Shown one piece after another: positions 19,466 to 28,913 of a stretch of DNA of 64,000 nt. The stretch is taken from the NCBI RefSeq assembly GCF_005671395.1, contig NZ_CP040428.1, positions 620,001 through 684,000 of the forward strand, in the 5' to 3' direction. This stretch comes from Jejubacter calystegiae. Its GTDB lineage: Bacteria > Pseudomonadota > Gammaproteobacteria > Enterobacterales > Enterobacteriaceae. The position numbers were made by a program, and so were the translations under genes. A model generated the notes under the pieces. That model saw only the letters and a list, made by a program, of their open reading frames with translations, was not told where the DNA came from and ran no database searches. The stretch's first letter is position 1. Each line of letters opens with the position of its first letter.

Positions 19466-19620
19466 AGACATATAACGAAACGATAAAGATTCACTGAATC
19501 GATGACACCCAGCGCGAAGAGGCAGAAATAATCAGGTTAAGGGGGACTGCGCCCCCTCTCATTATGGGAAATCGTAAGACGATGGCAGCAAACAGGTCGC
19601 GGATTTCCCCGCAGCCTGTT

Positions 19621-20958
19621 TCATTCCCTGACGCCTTCCTGATTTTCTGCACAGCCCGGCGCTGCCGGATGCCGCCGGCAATCCACTTTTACCGGCGTTT
19701 CCGAGCGTGGCGTCCCCGCTGGCGCCCAGCGATAATCTACCATCCGCGCCCGATACACGGAGTTGGTCACATAATTATCCTTCGGCATCTGCTTACCGAA
19801 GTACGGACTGACATATTCCCAGACAATCCTGCCGCGCGGCGTAACCTGGAAAAAGCGCCCGTTCTGGCCTTCGTTAATCAGGGTATTGCCGTTAGGCAGA
19901 CGCTGGGCGTTACTGATAAAGGCGCTGTAGAAGCTCCATATCGCCCTGCCTGACTGCTGGGCCGAATATTCCCAGACGATCTGCCGGGTTTTCGGATTGA
20001 CTTCGATCACCCGCGAGGCGGAGAAAACCCCCTGACGCGGCGGCGGAAAACCCGCCTGGCCCTGGTTATCGAAAATCAACAGATTACCGGCGCCGGGCAG
20101 CCCTTTGCCGATCATATGCACATCATGGGCTCCCACCATCTGATCCAGGGGGCGCGGCAGGGGATCGCCAAGCTTCAGCGGGGGATAATCCGGCCCGATA
20201 CGCCACACGACCTGCTTCGTCTTCTTATCAATAATGACCGCGACATTGCCGTTGCGCGAATTGACCAGAATGTTGTCAGGCGCAAAGCGGCGATCGCCGG
20301 CATCAAACCAACGGTTTTCCCCCAGCGGCGCCGCAGTATTGAAATGCAGAAAGTCGGGATCGCGACTCTGTTTGATCAACGTTATCTGCAGCGGTGAAAA
20401 GCCCAGTTGATCCAGATGATCGCCCACCCACCAACGCCAGACCGTTTTGCCCTCTGGCGTCACCTCTTCGATATTGTTATCAATTACCGGATAGTCGAAC
20501 CCCGGCAGCCGACGCTTTGCCGCCCCCATAATCAGGGTGTTGCCATTATCCAGCCGACGGATATCGTGATGCTGATGCAATGGCTTACGCTGGCTGCCGT
20601 GGCGCCAGACTTCCCTGCCATTCCAGTCCATCTCGCCTACTACCGCGTTCAGCATGCCGTTGCCCGGCGTCGCCGCTTTTTCCGGCTTATCCTGACGCTC
20701 AAGCTGAACCAGGAGATGTCCTTTAGCGCCGTCGATCGGCCATGGGGGGAAACTCTCGTTATTCCAGCGTTTGACCTCGTTGCCGTTCATATCAATCAGA
20801 TGGGTTTTGCGATCGCCGCCGGGAAACAGAATATAGCCGTTCCATGCCCGCAACGGGTCGTAATAAGTCGTTCCGGTTGGGAAACTGCCCGGCCCGGCGC
20901 TGACCGCCGCGCTAAACAGCAGCGCGCAGGCGCATCCCATTAGCCACGATTTTGTCAC
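19621..20958 (-). CDS. Periplasmic arylsulfotransferase (ASST)-family protein
   Basis: The 445-residue protein starts with GTG after a GGAGGT site and has a signal peptide (about 1-21, ending AVSA). The remainder shows beta-propeller blades and the ASST pattern. His131 (HQHHDI), His205 (FLHFN), Arg235 (VNSRNGN) and His278 (GAHDVHM) stand where E. coli AssT has its catalytic His252, His356, Arg374 and His436. AssT moves sulfuryl groups between phenolic compounds in the periplasm. This protein is shorter than AssT, lacks its N-terminal domain, and has no adjacent dsbL/dsbI. Cys427 and Cys436 could form a disulfide. It lies 97 bp after nanT on the same strand. Donor and acceptor are unknown. Confidence 0.78.
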   Translation of the reverse strand: MTKSWLMGCACALLFSAAVSAGPGSFPTGTTYYDPLRAWNGYILFPGGDRKTHLIDMNGNEVKRWNNESFPPWPIDGAKGHLLVQLERQDKPEKAATPGNGMLNAVVGEMDWNGREVWRHGSQRKPLHQHHDIRRLDNGNTLIMGAAKRRLPGFDYPVIDNNIEEVTPEGKTVWRWWVGDHLDQLGFSPLQITLIKQSRDPDFLHFNTAAPLGENRWFDAGDRRFAPDNILVNSRNGNVAVIIDKKTKQVVWRIGPDYPPLKLGDPLPRPLDQMVGAHDVHMIGKGLPGAGNLLIFDNQGQAGFPPPRQGVFSASRVIEVNPKTRQIVWEYSAQQSGRAIWSFYSAFISNAQRLPNGNTLINEGQNGRFFQVTPRGRIVWEYVSPYFGKQMPKDNYVTNSVYRARMVDYRWAPAGTPRSETPVKVDCRRHPAAPGCAENQEGVRE

Positions 20959-21055
20959 GCCACCTCCCGCTTTGCGTTATGATCCTCCATGCTAATACAG
21001 TAAAACGGCACATGCTTTCCGGTGGCGTCATTTTCAGCGTTATCCAGGTATTCCC

Positions 21056-22549
21056 TCAGCGTCTGGCAGGAATATTCACGCGCTTACGCTGACGCTTTCC
21101 CGGCTGCGCTCCGCTCAGAGGCAGTCCATCAATAGCGTCATGGGTACGCAGGGCATCGGGGCGCAGCCAGCGCTGTACCCGGGAAGGCATATCCAGACCA
21201 ATCAGCAGAATCACCACAAAGGTCAGACTAAACGAGAGCGAGCCCAGCGCGGTGCCCAGATCCAACTGCCGGGCGATGGTAGCGCCCAGCACTGGCGCCA
21301 GCGCACCACCCAGCGCCCCGACGTTATAGGTAAATCCCAGGCCTGCAGCACGCTGATCGGTATCGAAGTAGCCGCCGATAAGCTTAGGCAGGATCCCGGA
21401 GATCCCCTGCCCCAGCATCTGTTGAAAAAAGAGCAGTAGCCCCAGAACCCAGACGCTGGTTCCCCCCACCGCAAAGACCGGAATAATCAGAAGTTGCGAT
21501 GCCAGCAGGCTATAGACATAGGCCCGCCGTGTACCCAGCCAGTCCCCCAGAAAGCCGCCAACGCAACAGCCGACCGCCGCGCCAAAGCCGCTAAAGAACA
21601 GGACCTGCGCAACAGTGCCCGGATCATAGGCCAGCTCGGTTTTAAGCCAGGTCGGCAACAGTGCCTGGATAGGCCAGGAGTAGAGAAAGGCAAACAGGAC
21701 CACCACCATCAACATCACGCCGGTTGGCCAGCGTCGACCCGCGCTCTGTACCATAAAGCTGATAAAGATCGCAGCACATAACAGACCGAGCACCGCCACT
21801 ATCGCCGCATTCTGTAACTCCCCGGCGAAACAGAACCAAAGAGCAACGCCCGCCGTCAGCGTCATCACCACATTGGCCAGCCGGTGCTCGCCGCGATACA
21901 GGATATCAACCATGGTGCGCACCGGGGCTTTGCCCGCATGCCGCTCTTTCCAGTCTTCCGCCTCCGGGATGTTCTTGCGCAGCCACAGGGCAAAGATAAT
22001 GGGCAGAATGCCGATGAAGAACAACGCCCGCCATCCCCAGACCGGCACCACCAGGCTGTATACCAGCGCCGCCACCACCGCGCCGACCGAAAATCCGGAG
22101 ATCAAAAAGCCGCTGGCTTTATTGCGTAAATGGCGGGGCCAGCTTTCAATCACATAAGTGGCGCTGGAACCATATTCCCCTGCCATCCCCATACCTATCA
22201 CCAGACGGGCGATAAACAGGGTGGTATAGCCCGGCGCCAGACCACAGGCCAGAGTACCGACCGAAAACAGTACGATACTGGTGATCATCGCCAGCCGTCG
22301 CCCGTAGCGATCGCCCATGGCGCCAAGCAGCAAACCGCCAAACCAGCGGGAGATAAACGCGGCGGAGATCAGGCTGGCGGCCTGGACGGTCGTCAGGCCA
22401 AAATCCGCCTGAATCTCCGTTAATACCAGCGCAATCAGAACAAAATCGAATCCATCAAGCAGATACCCCAGCCAGGCGGCGGAAAAGGCGCGCCACTGCG
22501 TCCGGTTGAGATGGCGATACCACGGGATCGTTGGAGCGGTTGTACTCAT
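21056..22549 (-). CDS. nanT: NanT, sialic acid:proton symporter
   Basis: The 497-residue major facilitator protein closely matches E. coli NanT over its whole length ([16 protein letters not shown], then [20 protein letters not shown]). It imports N-acetylneuraminate. Fourteen membrane segments are expected, two more than usual for the superfamily, and GDRYGRR marks the loop between helices 2 and 3. The start at 22549 was chosen for its GGGAGA site and E. coli alignment; the frame is open 22 codons further upstream. The C-terminal tail (about 480-497) is basic and differs from E. coli. It lies 75 bp after nanA; nanE and nanK do not follow. Confidence 0.95.
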   Translation of the reverse strand: MSTTAPTIPWYRHLNRTQWRAFSAAWLGYLLDGFDFVLIALVLTEIQADFGLTTVQAASLISAAFISRWFGGLLLGAMGDRYGRRLAMITSIVLFSVGTLACGLAPGYTTLFIARLVIGMGMAGEYGSSATYVIESWPRHLRNKASGFLISGFSVGAVVAALVYSLVVPVWGWRALFFIGILPIIFALWLRKNIPEAEDWKERHAGKAPVRTMVDILYRGEHRLANVVMTLTAGVALWFCFAGELQNAAIVAVLGLLCAAIFISFMVQSAGRRWPTGVMLMVVVLFAFLYSWPIQALLPTWLKTELAYDPGTVAQVLFFSGFGAAVGCCVGGFLGDWLGTRRAYVYSLLASQLLIIPVFAVGGTSVWVLGLLLFFQQMLGQGISGILPKLIGGYFDTDQRAAGLGFTYNVGALGGALAPVLGATIARQLDLGTALGSLSFSLTFVVILLIGLDMPSRVQRWLRPDALRTHDAIDGLPLSGAQPGKRQRKRVNIPARR

Positions 22550-22624
22550 CGGTGTCTCCCGCAACGGGCTCTGCCCGTTTGCTGACAATGATCGGATGCC
22601 GGTAGCTACCGGCAATACCGGGGC

Positions 22625-23524
22625 TTAGCGTGACCCGTTCTCTTCCTGCAGCTGTCGCGCCAGCGTTTTCAGGGCCGGCAGGAACCGCTCATCTACCGGG
22701 GAAAAAGGCTTGCGGCACAGCGGTACCGCCACCACATCCATATAGTGCAACAGGGTCTTCAGGCCGCGAAAGACGCCGGTCTGAATCAGCAGACCGATAA
22801 CCTCGTTACACTGGCTTTGCAGGCGACGGGCCTGATCGACCTCACCCTGCGCCAGCGCACGGGCAATGGCTTTGTAGCGCCAGCCCATCACGTTGTAGGT
22901 ACTGCCGATCCCACCGTTAGCCCCGGCCAACAGGCCGCTGGCGAAGATCTCGTCATAACCGTTATAAAGCACCAGTTCAGGATGAGCTCGGCGGATCTGC
23001 TCCATCTGATAGAGGTCGCCGGAAGTCTGCTTCAACGCCGCTACGCCCGGTAAGGTGACCAACTGGCTAATCTGATCCAGCGTGAGCTGAACGCCGCTGA
23101 GCGCCGGAATGTTATAGACCACCATTGGCAGCCCCCGGGCGGCATCGATAATGGCGCGATAGTGATCGCAGTGCTCCGCAAAGCTGAAGGGGTAGTAAAA
23201 CGGCGTTACCGCCGATACGGCATCATAACCGTAGCGCTGCGCCGCCACGGCCAGTTGCTGACTCTCTGCGGTGCTGACGCAGCCGACGTGAGCGATCAGT
23301 TTGATCCTTCCCGCCGCCTCCTGGGCCACAGTTTCCAGTACCTCTTCCCGTTCGGCGATGCTCTGGACAAAGGCCTCGCCGGTAGAACCCCCCACATACA
23401 GGCCATCGATCCCCTGGCTGATATTAAAACGAACCAACTGGCGCAAGCTGGTGGTATCCAGCCGCTGTTCGCGATCAAACGGCGTAAGCAACGCGGACAT
23501 AACCCCTTTAAGACTGGCTGACAT
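22625..23524 (-). CDS. nanA: NanA, N-acetylneuraminate lyase
   Basis: NanA cleaves sialic acid to N-acetylmannosamine and pyruvate. The 299-residue TIM-barrel enzyme has the Schiff-base Lys165 (AALKQTSGD), catalytic Tyr137 (YNIPALSG) and the substrate-binding GGSTGEAF loop (45-52). The start at 23524 was chosen because GAGGT lies just before it and it gives the E. coli-like N-terminus; five more codons are open upstream. It is the first gene of the nan unit, with a triple NanR operator over its promoter. NanE and NanK, needed to use the ManNAc product, are not encoded nearby. Confidence 0.96.
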   Translation of the reverse strand: MSASLKGVMSALLTPFDREQRLDTTSLRQLVRFNISQGIDGLYVGGSTGEAFVQSIAEREEVLETVAQEAAGRIKLIAHVGCVSTAESQQLAVAAQRYGYDAVSAVTPFYYPFSFAEHCDHYRAIIDAARGLPMVVYNIPALSGVQLTLDQISQLVTLPGVAALKQTSGDLYQMEQIRRAHPELVLYNGYDEIFASGLLAGANGGIGSTYNVMGWRYKAIARALAQGEVDQARRLQSQCNEVIGLLIQTGVFRGLKTLLHYMDVVAVPLCRKPFSPVDERFLPALKTLARQLQEENGSR

Positions 23525-23558
23525 AGAGACCTCATTCATGTTGGGAATGCAGAAACTA

Positions 23559-23581
23559 TATACCTTTATACCTATTATACC
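23559..23581 (-). promoter_or_regulatory. NanR operator (three GGTATA repeats) over the nanA promoter
   Basis: On the minus strand three GGTATA hexamers occur in tandem (23581-23576, 23572-23567, 23564-23559), with 3-bp and 2-bp spacers. This is the same arrangement as the well-studied E. coli nanA operator. The first hexamer overlaps a perfect -10 TATAAT (23579-23574), so bound NanR would block polymerase; sialic acid releases it. No clear -35 is visible, consistent with an activator-dependent promoter. The operator ends about 35 bp before the nanA start. Confidence 0.93.
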
Positions 23582-23670
23582 AGACTAAAAAAGCGACACC
23601 CCGGTGGCTGAATGTTCAGTTTGGGAGCAACTTCACTAAAACGGACGACGTTCGCAGACCGGTAACGCGC

Positions 23671-24420
23671 TTAACGCAGACGCGCCCAGGTAGCAAAAAC
23701 GCTGGTGAGATGCTTCTGCAAAGCGCGATCGGCCGCATCGGGGCTGCGATCGCAAATGGCGTTATAGATCCTGATATGTTGCTGATAGCTTTCACTATTG
23801 TGCTGATGCAGCTCTTCATCGGCCACCCCAGGGCGGGCGGCGATTAACCAGTCCAGTAGGGCAACATGGATAGCCATAAAGATGGGATTGCCGGGAATGC
23901 TGGCCAGCACCCGGTGAAACTCAATATCCGAGCGAATAAACCGGGCATTATCATCCAGCGACTGACTGTTGTGCTCCAGGGCTTTCCCCAGTTCAGCGAT
24001 TTGATCATCGCTGGCATAACTGGCCGCGTAACGCACCAGGCTGGATTCGAAGAACAGGCGCAACTGCTCGAAGTGGGCGATCCCCCCCGGCTGGGACAGG
24101 AAATCCTGCGCCATGCCAGACAGCTCGCTGATAATGGTGTCCGCAGAGGGGCGAGAGACCCGGGCACGCTCGCCGTTGTTTATCTGCACCAGCCCCTTAC
24201 GTCTGAGCGCCGCCAGTGCTTCACGTACTGAAGGACGCCCCACATCGAACATCGTCATCAGCTCACGCTCCGACGGCAGTGGATCTCCTTCAGAAAATTC
24301 ACGGCGACGGATCATCTGCTCCAGCTCCTCCTCCACCATGTCTGAGAGCTTTTTACGCGTCAGCGGACGACGACGCAGGCTGCCCGCATCCTTGCCTGCC
24401 GGTTGATCGAATGAACTCAT
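23671..24420 (-). CDS. nanR: NanR, GntR-family repressor of sialic acid genes
   Basis: The 249-residue FadR-subfamily GntR regulator has an N-terminal extension (1-25), a winged helix-turn-helix (about 27-95, with [22 protein letters not shown]) and a C-terminal FCD effector domain (about 110-245). In E. coli it represses nanATEK, nanCMS and yjhBC by binding GGTATA repeats and is released by N-acetylneuraminate. It is slightly shorter than E. coli NanR (263), mainly at the N-terminus. The operator it should bind lies just downstream, before nanA. A single palindromic GGTATACC lies 34 bp before its own start. Confidence 0.95.
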   Translation of the reverse strand: MSSFDQPAGKDAGSLRRRPLTRKKLSDMVEEELEQMIRRREFSEGDPLPSERELMTMFDVGRPSVREALAALRRKGLVQINNGERARVSRPSADTIISELSGMAQDFLSQPGGIAHFEQLRLFFESSLVRYAASYASDDQIAELGKALEHNSQSLDDNARFIRSDIEFHRVLASIPGNPIFMAIHVALLDWLIAARPGVADEELHQHNSESYQQHIRIYNAICDRSPDAADRALQKHLTSVFATWARLR

Positions 24421-24453
24421 AAGCGCTGTTTATCCGGAAATATTGGTAGAAAA

Positions 24454-24461
24454 GGTATACC
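24454..24461. promoter_or_regulatory. Single GGTATACC palindrome upstream of nanR
   Basis: The octamer contains one NanR hexamer (GGTATA) on each strand. It lies between the nanR start and the sspB terminator, where the nanR promoter should be. A weak autoregulatory site is possible but untested; an 8-bp match could be chance. Confidence 0.35.
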
Positions 24462-24481
24462 ACAAAGGGGACAACAGATGA

Positions 24482-24510
24482 TAAAGAAACAGGGCCATTT
24501 GGCCCTGTTT
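24482..24510 (-). terminator. Terminator of the sspAB operon
   Basis: A perfect 11-bp stem AAACAGGGCCA/TGGCCCTGTTT with a 2-base loop lies immediately after the sspB stop. On the minus strand a T-rich tail (TTTCTTTAT) follows. Confidence 0.85.
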
Positions 24511-24513
24511 GAT

Positions 24514-25005
24514 TTACTTCACAACCCGCAACGTCGGGCGGCCACCGCGCGGCGGCGGCGGATCGTCATCCGGGTTATCGTCATCAGCGTCCGGCCTGTC
24601 GCCGTCGATGACCGACATCAGGGTTTCACCTTCATCAGTGGCAGGCTGCTCGCCCGACACCTCGGCCCCCTCTTCATAAGCCGCTTCCGGCTCAAACATG
24701 GTTCCGGCGCCGTTTTCCCGGGCATAGACGGCCAGTACCGCATACATCGGCACGTTGACCTGACGCGGCACGCCACCAAAGCGCGCATTAAAACGCACTT
24801 CGTCATTGCCCAGCTCCAGATTTCCTACGGCACGCGGCGCGATGTTCAGGACAATCTGCCCATCGCGCGCGTACTCCATTGGCACATTCACGCCCGGCAG
24901 TGTGACATCCACCACCAGGTGCGGCGTTAGCTGGTTGTCCAGCAGCCAGTCGTAGAAAGCCCGCAGCAGATAAGGGCGACGCGGGGATAACTGCGTAATG
25001 TCCAT
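24514..25005 (-). CDS. sspB: SspB, ClpXP specificity-enhancing factor
   Basis: SspB (163 residues) tethers ssrA-tagged proteins to ClpXP for degradation. The folded substrate-binding domain (about 1-112: RRPYLLRAFYDWLLDN, then RFGGVPRQVNVPMYAVLAV) is followed by a disordered acidic linker. The C-terminal ClpX-binding tail, RGGRPTLRVVK, is fully conserved. The linker differs from E. coli in sequence and length, as is usual. It is 5 bp downstream of sspA, in the same operon. Confidence 0.97.
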   Translation of the reverse strand: MDITQLSPRRPYLLRAFYDWLLDNQLTPHLVVDVTLPGVNVPMEYARDGQIVLNIAPRAVGNLELGNDEVRFNARFGGVPRQVNVPMYAVLAVYARENGAGTMFEPEAAYEEGAEVSGEQPATDEGETLMSVIDGDRPDADDDNPDDDPPPPRGGRPTLRVVK

Positions 25006-25010
25006 TAGCC

Positions 25011-25649
25011 TTAGCTCCGGCTCAGACGGATTTCACGTTCGGCTTCAGTCAGGGAAGCCAGGAATGAATCACGTTCGAAGACGCGAGTCATATAGCCCTT
25101 CAGCTCTTTTGAACCTGCACCGCTCATCTCAATGCCCAGAACCGGCAAACGCCACAGCAGCGGCGCCAGGTAGCAGTCTACCAGGCTGAACTCATCGCTC
25201 AGGAAGTAAGGCTTCTGAGTGAATACCGGCGCGATAGCCAGCAGCTCTTCACGCAGTTGCTTACGCGCCGCATCGGCCTCCTGAGCGGAGCCTTTCTCGA
25301 TGATATTCATCAGCGAGTACCAGTCTTTTTCGATCCGCTGCATATAAAGGCGGCTCTCACCGCGCGCCACCGGATAAACCGGCATCAGCGGCGGGTGCGG
25401 GAAGCGCTCATCCAGGTACTCCATGATGATACGGGACTCCCACAACGTCAGTTCCCGGTCGACCAGAGTCGGTACGCTCTGGCTGGGATTGAGGTCGATC
25501 AGGTCCTGAGGCAGGTTATCCATCTCAACGTTCTCAATCTCAAAGCTGACGCCTTTTTCAGCCAAAACAATACGTACCTGATGGCTATAGATATCAACAG
25601 GACCAGAAAACAGCGTCATTACCGAACGTTTGTTGGCAGCGACAGCCAT
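25011..25649 (-). CDS. sspA: SspA, stringent starvation protein A
   Basis: SspA (212 residues) binds RNA polymerase during starvation, lowers H-NS levels and so supports acid tolerance and late gene expression. It has a glutathione S-transferase-like fold: an N-terminal thioredoxin-like part (about 10-87) and a helical C-terminal domain (about 92-205). It lacks glutathione transferase activity in E. coli. The conserved surface segment around PHPPLMPVYPVARGESR is present. It is the first gene of sspAB, downstream of the rplM-rpsI terminator. Confidence 0.97.
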   Translation of the reverse strand: MAVAANKRSVMTLFSGPVDIYSHQVRIVLAEKGVSFEIENVEMDNLPQDLIDLNPSQSVPTLVDRELTLWESRIIMEYLDERFPHPPLMPVYPVARGESRLYMQRIEKDWYSLMNIIEKGSAQEADAARKQLREELLAIAPVFTQKPYFLSDEFSLVDCYLAPLLWRLPVLGIEMSGAGSKELKGYMTRVFERDSFLASLTEAEREIRLSRS

Positions 25650-25881
25650 GAAAACCTCCAGGTATATTCAGAAAAATACTGCTGCCAGCCGCAATCAAGA
25701 CCGGCGTGATTAGAATCGCCTTCGCTGCCGGTTGCTTTTGTTGACGCTCATTGCGCAAAACATCAGCAGTTACCAGCATTTGGGCAGAAAATTGGATGAT
25801 AGTTTACCAGATTTTACGCGTAGTGTGGTGAAGGGATTTGGGGTTTTCACCCAAAAGCCCCCGCCGCCAGGTCTCGGACAT

Positions 25882-25909
25882 AAAAAAACCCCGCCAGAGC
25901 GGGGTTTTT
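25882..25909 (-). terminator. Terminator of the rplM-rpsI operon
   Basis: An 11-bp stem AAAAACCCCGC/GCGGGGTTTTT with a CAGA loop is followed on the minus strand by seven Ts. It lies 20 bp after the rpsI stop. Confidence 0.92.
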
Positions 25910-25928
25910 CGCCAATTGCAGTCTGCAA

Positions 25929-26951
<1,023 letters not shown>

Positions 26952-27022
26952 GATCGACCCCTTTTTGGGATTTGGATGAGGGCAGCGGCGGGCTACGGGT
27001 AACGTCCTGCGGCCTGCTTCCC

Positions 27023-27061
27023 TCACCCCGGCCCTCTCCCACGGGGAGAGGGCCGGGGTGA
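27023..27061. repeat. Perfect 18-bp inverted repeat downstream of zapE
   Basis: Arms 27023-27040 and 27044-27061 are perfect inverted copies (core CCCCGGCCCTCTCCC) around a 3-base spacer ACG. It lies 3 bp past the zapE stop. GC-rich palindromes of this form recur many times in several enteric genomes as REP-like elements. It has no T-run, but in RNA it would form a very stable hairpin that could shield the zapE 3' end. Confidence 0.75.
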
Positions 27062-27063
27062 CT

Positions 27064-28197
27064 TCAGGGCATATGCTCGCGCTTCAGGTACTCTTCGCTC
27101 TGCATCTCCTGCAGGCGCGACAGGCAGCGCTGGAACTCAAATTTCAGTTTCTCTCCCTGATAGATTTCCAGCAATGGCGCGACTGCGCAGACCACCAGCT
27201 TCACATGACGCTCGTAGAACTCATCCACCAGGGCGATAAAACGCCGGGCCTCGCTCTCCATCTGCCGGGTCATCACCGGTACGTCGTAGAGCAGTACCGT
27301 ATGGTAGAGACGTGAAAGCGCAATGTAATCGTGCTGACTGCGGGCGTCGACGCACAGCCGTTCAAAGCTGGCCGCCACGGTCTGATCCACGCTGCCCAAT
27401 ACCGGCAGCGCCCGGTGATTAACCTCCAGGGTTTCCGGCGTCTGCTCACGACTGCCCGACAGCGCCTGCCATAGCTGCGCCATCTGCCCGTGCGTCTGCT
27501 CATTAAGGGGAGACAGCCACAAATGCGCCTGAGTCAGAGTCCGCAGACGGTAGTCGATACCGGCATCCACGTTCATCACGTCACACCAGGTTTTAATCGC
27601 CTCGATGGCAGGCAGGAAGCGGGCGCGCTGCAGACCGTTGCGATACAGATCGTCCGGCGGAATATTCGATGTGGCCACCAGAGTGATGCCGCGGCGAAAC
27701 AGCGCCTCCATCAGACCGCCCAACAGCATAGCGTCAGTAATATCGGAGACAAAAAATTCATCGAAGCAGATCACATCCGCCTGGGCCTTAAACCCGTCAG
27801 CCACGATCTCCAACGGGTCGCTGTGCCCCTGCAGGGTGGTCAGCTCTTCATGAACCCGCAGCATAAAGCGATGGAAGTGAAGGCGCAGCTTACGTTCCCC
27901 AGGCAGACTCTGAAAAAAGAGGTCCATCAGCCAGGTTTTACCGCGCCCGACGCCCCCCCACATATAAAGGCCGCGAACCGGCTCAACATCGGCGGTGGTC
28001 GCCTGCCGCTTGCCAAGCAGTTTGCCGAAGCGGGCACGTAGCCCTCCGCCGCTGTCGGAAGACGGTGCAGGCCGTTCGCCCAGCTCCTGCCAGATGGTGG
28101 TTAATCGGGAGACGGCTTCCTGCTGAACGTCGTCCGGTTGATGAGAGCCCTGCTTCAGGGCCTGCTGATAGCGCGATGTTGGGGAAAGGCTTTGCAT
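27064..28197 (-). CDS. zapE: ZapE, AFG1-like ATPase acting at the division ring
   Basis: ZapE (377 residues; formerly yhcM) is an AAA-type P-loop ATPase that joins the Z ring late in division and destabilises FtsZ polymers in E. coli. Walker A is GGVGRGKT (81-88) and Walker B is VICFDEFFVSDITDAM; sensor-like TSNIPPDDLYRNGLQR follows. Family length matches (375 in E. coli). It is divergent from zapG, another division-linked gene. A stable palindrome lies at its 3' end. Confidence 0.95.
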   Translation of the reverse strand: MQSLSPTSRYQQALKQGSHQPDDVQQEAVSRLTTIWQELGERPAPSSDSGGGLRARFGKLLGKRQATTADVEPVRGLYMWGGVGRGKTWLMDLFFQSLPGERKLRLHFHRFMLRVHEELTTLQGHSDPLEIVADGFKAQADVICFDEFFVSDITDAMLLGGLMEALFRRGITLVATSNIPPDDLYRNGLQRARFLPAIEAIKTWCDVMNVDAGIDYRLRTLTQAHLWLSPLNEQTHGQMAQLWQALSGSREQTPETLEVNHRALPVLGSVDQTVAASFERLCVDARSQHDYIALSRLYHTVLLYDVPVMTRQMESEARRFIALVDEFYERHVKLVVCAVAPLLEIYQGEKLKFEFQRCLSRLQEMQSEEYLKREHMP

Positions 28198-28378
28198 GGT
28201 GATATTGTCGTTTTATAAAAAATACTCAACCGCACGGGTTGACGAAAAAATTGCCGTTCTACCATAAGCGATGCACGCTCAGGATTCCACTTCTGGCAGA
28301 TTAACGGTTATAGTGGAACAAGTTTGACCGGCCTGTGCCGTCAGAACCCTACGGAAAACAAGACAACGGGAGTCGTTC

Positions 28379-28774
28379 ATGACTTGGGAATATGCGCTCA
28401 TTGGGTTAGTCGTCGGTATCATTATCGGCGCCGTCGCGATGCGTTTTGGCAGCCGTAAGCTCCGCCAGCAGCAGGCCCTGCAGTACGAACTGGAACAAAA
28501 AAAAGCAGAGCTGGACACCTGGCGTGAAGAGCTGGTCGGCCACTTTGCTCATAGCGCCGAGCTACTGGACAATATGGCCCACGATTATCGCCAGCTCTAT
28601 CAGCATATGGCCAAAAGCTCCAGCAACCTGCTGCCGGAGATGTCCGCTGAAAGCAACCCCTTTCGCAATCGTCTGAGCGAATCGGAAGCCAGCAACGATC
28701 AGGCGCCGGTACAGATGCCGCGCGACTATTCGGAAGGGGCGTCAGGCCTGTTACGTGGGCGTAAGCATCAGTAA
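28379..28774 (+). CDS. zapG: ZapG (YhcB), membrane-anchored division/envelope protein
   Basis: The 131-residue DUF1043 protein has one N-terminal membrane helix (about 5-23) and then a coiled coil (about 25-80), followed by a low-complexity tail. In E. coli YhcB/ZapG interacts with divisome and elongasome proteins and links envelope growth to lipid and LPS supply. No enzymatic motif is visible. It is followed by a hairpin terminator and the degQ promoter region. Confidence 0.93.
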   Translation: MTWEYALIGLVVGIIIGAVAMRFGSRKLRQQQALQYELEQKKAELDTWREELVGHFAHSAELLDNMAHDYRQLYQHMAKSSSNLLPEMSAESNPFRNRLSESEASNDQAPVQMPRDYSEGASGLLRGRKHQ

Positions 28775-28788
28775 TTTCTTATAATAAT

Positions 28789-28814
28789 GGGTCGCATCAG
28801 CGGCCCGTTTTTTT
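28789..28814 (+). terminator. Terminator of zapG
   Basis: A 7-bp stem GGGTCGC/GCGGCCC (one G-U wobble) with an ATCA loop is followed by G and seven Ts, 14 bp after the zapG stop. Confidence 0.82.
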
Positions 28815-28913
28815 ACCCCCGCCGCATTTATCGGGCATTGTGACCCGCCCCGGAATTCACTACTATCGGTGGGGATTGACTGCCCATTTCTCTTTCTGGT
28901 TGCGAGAGCATCA

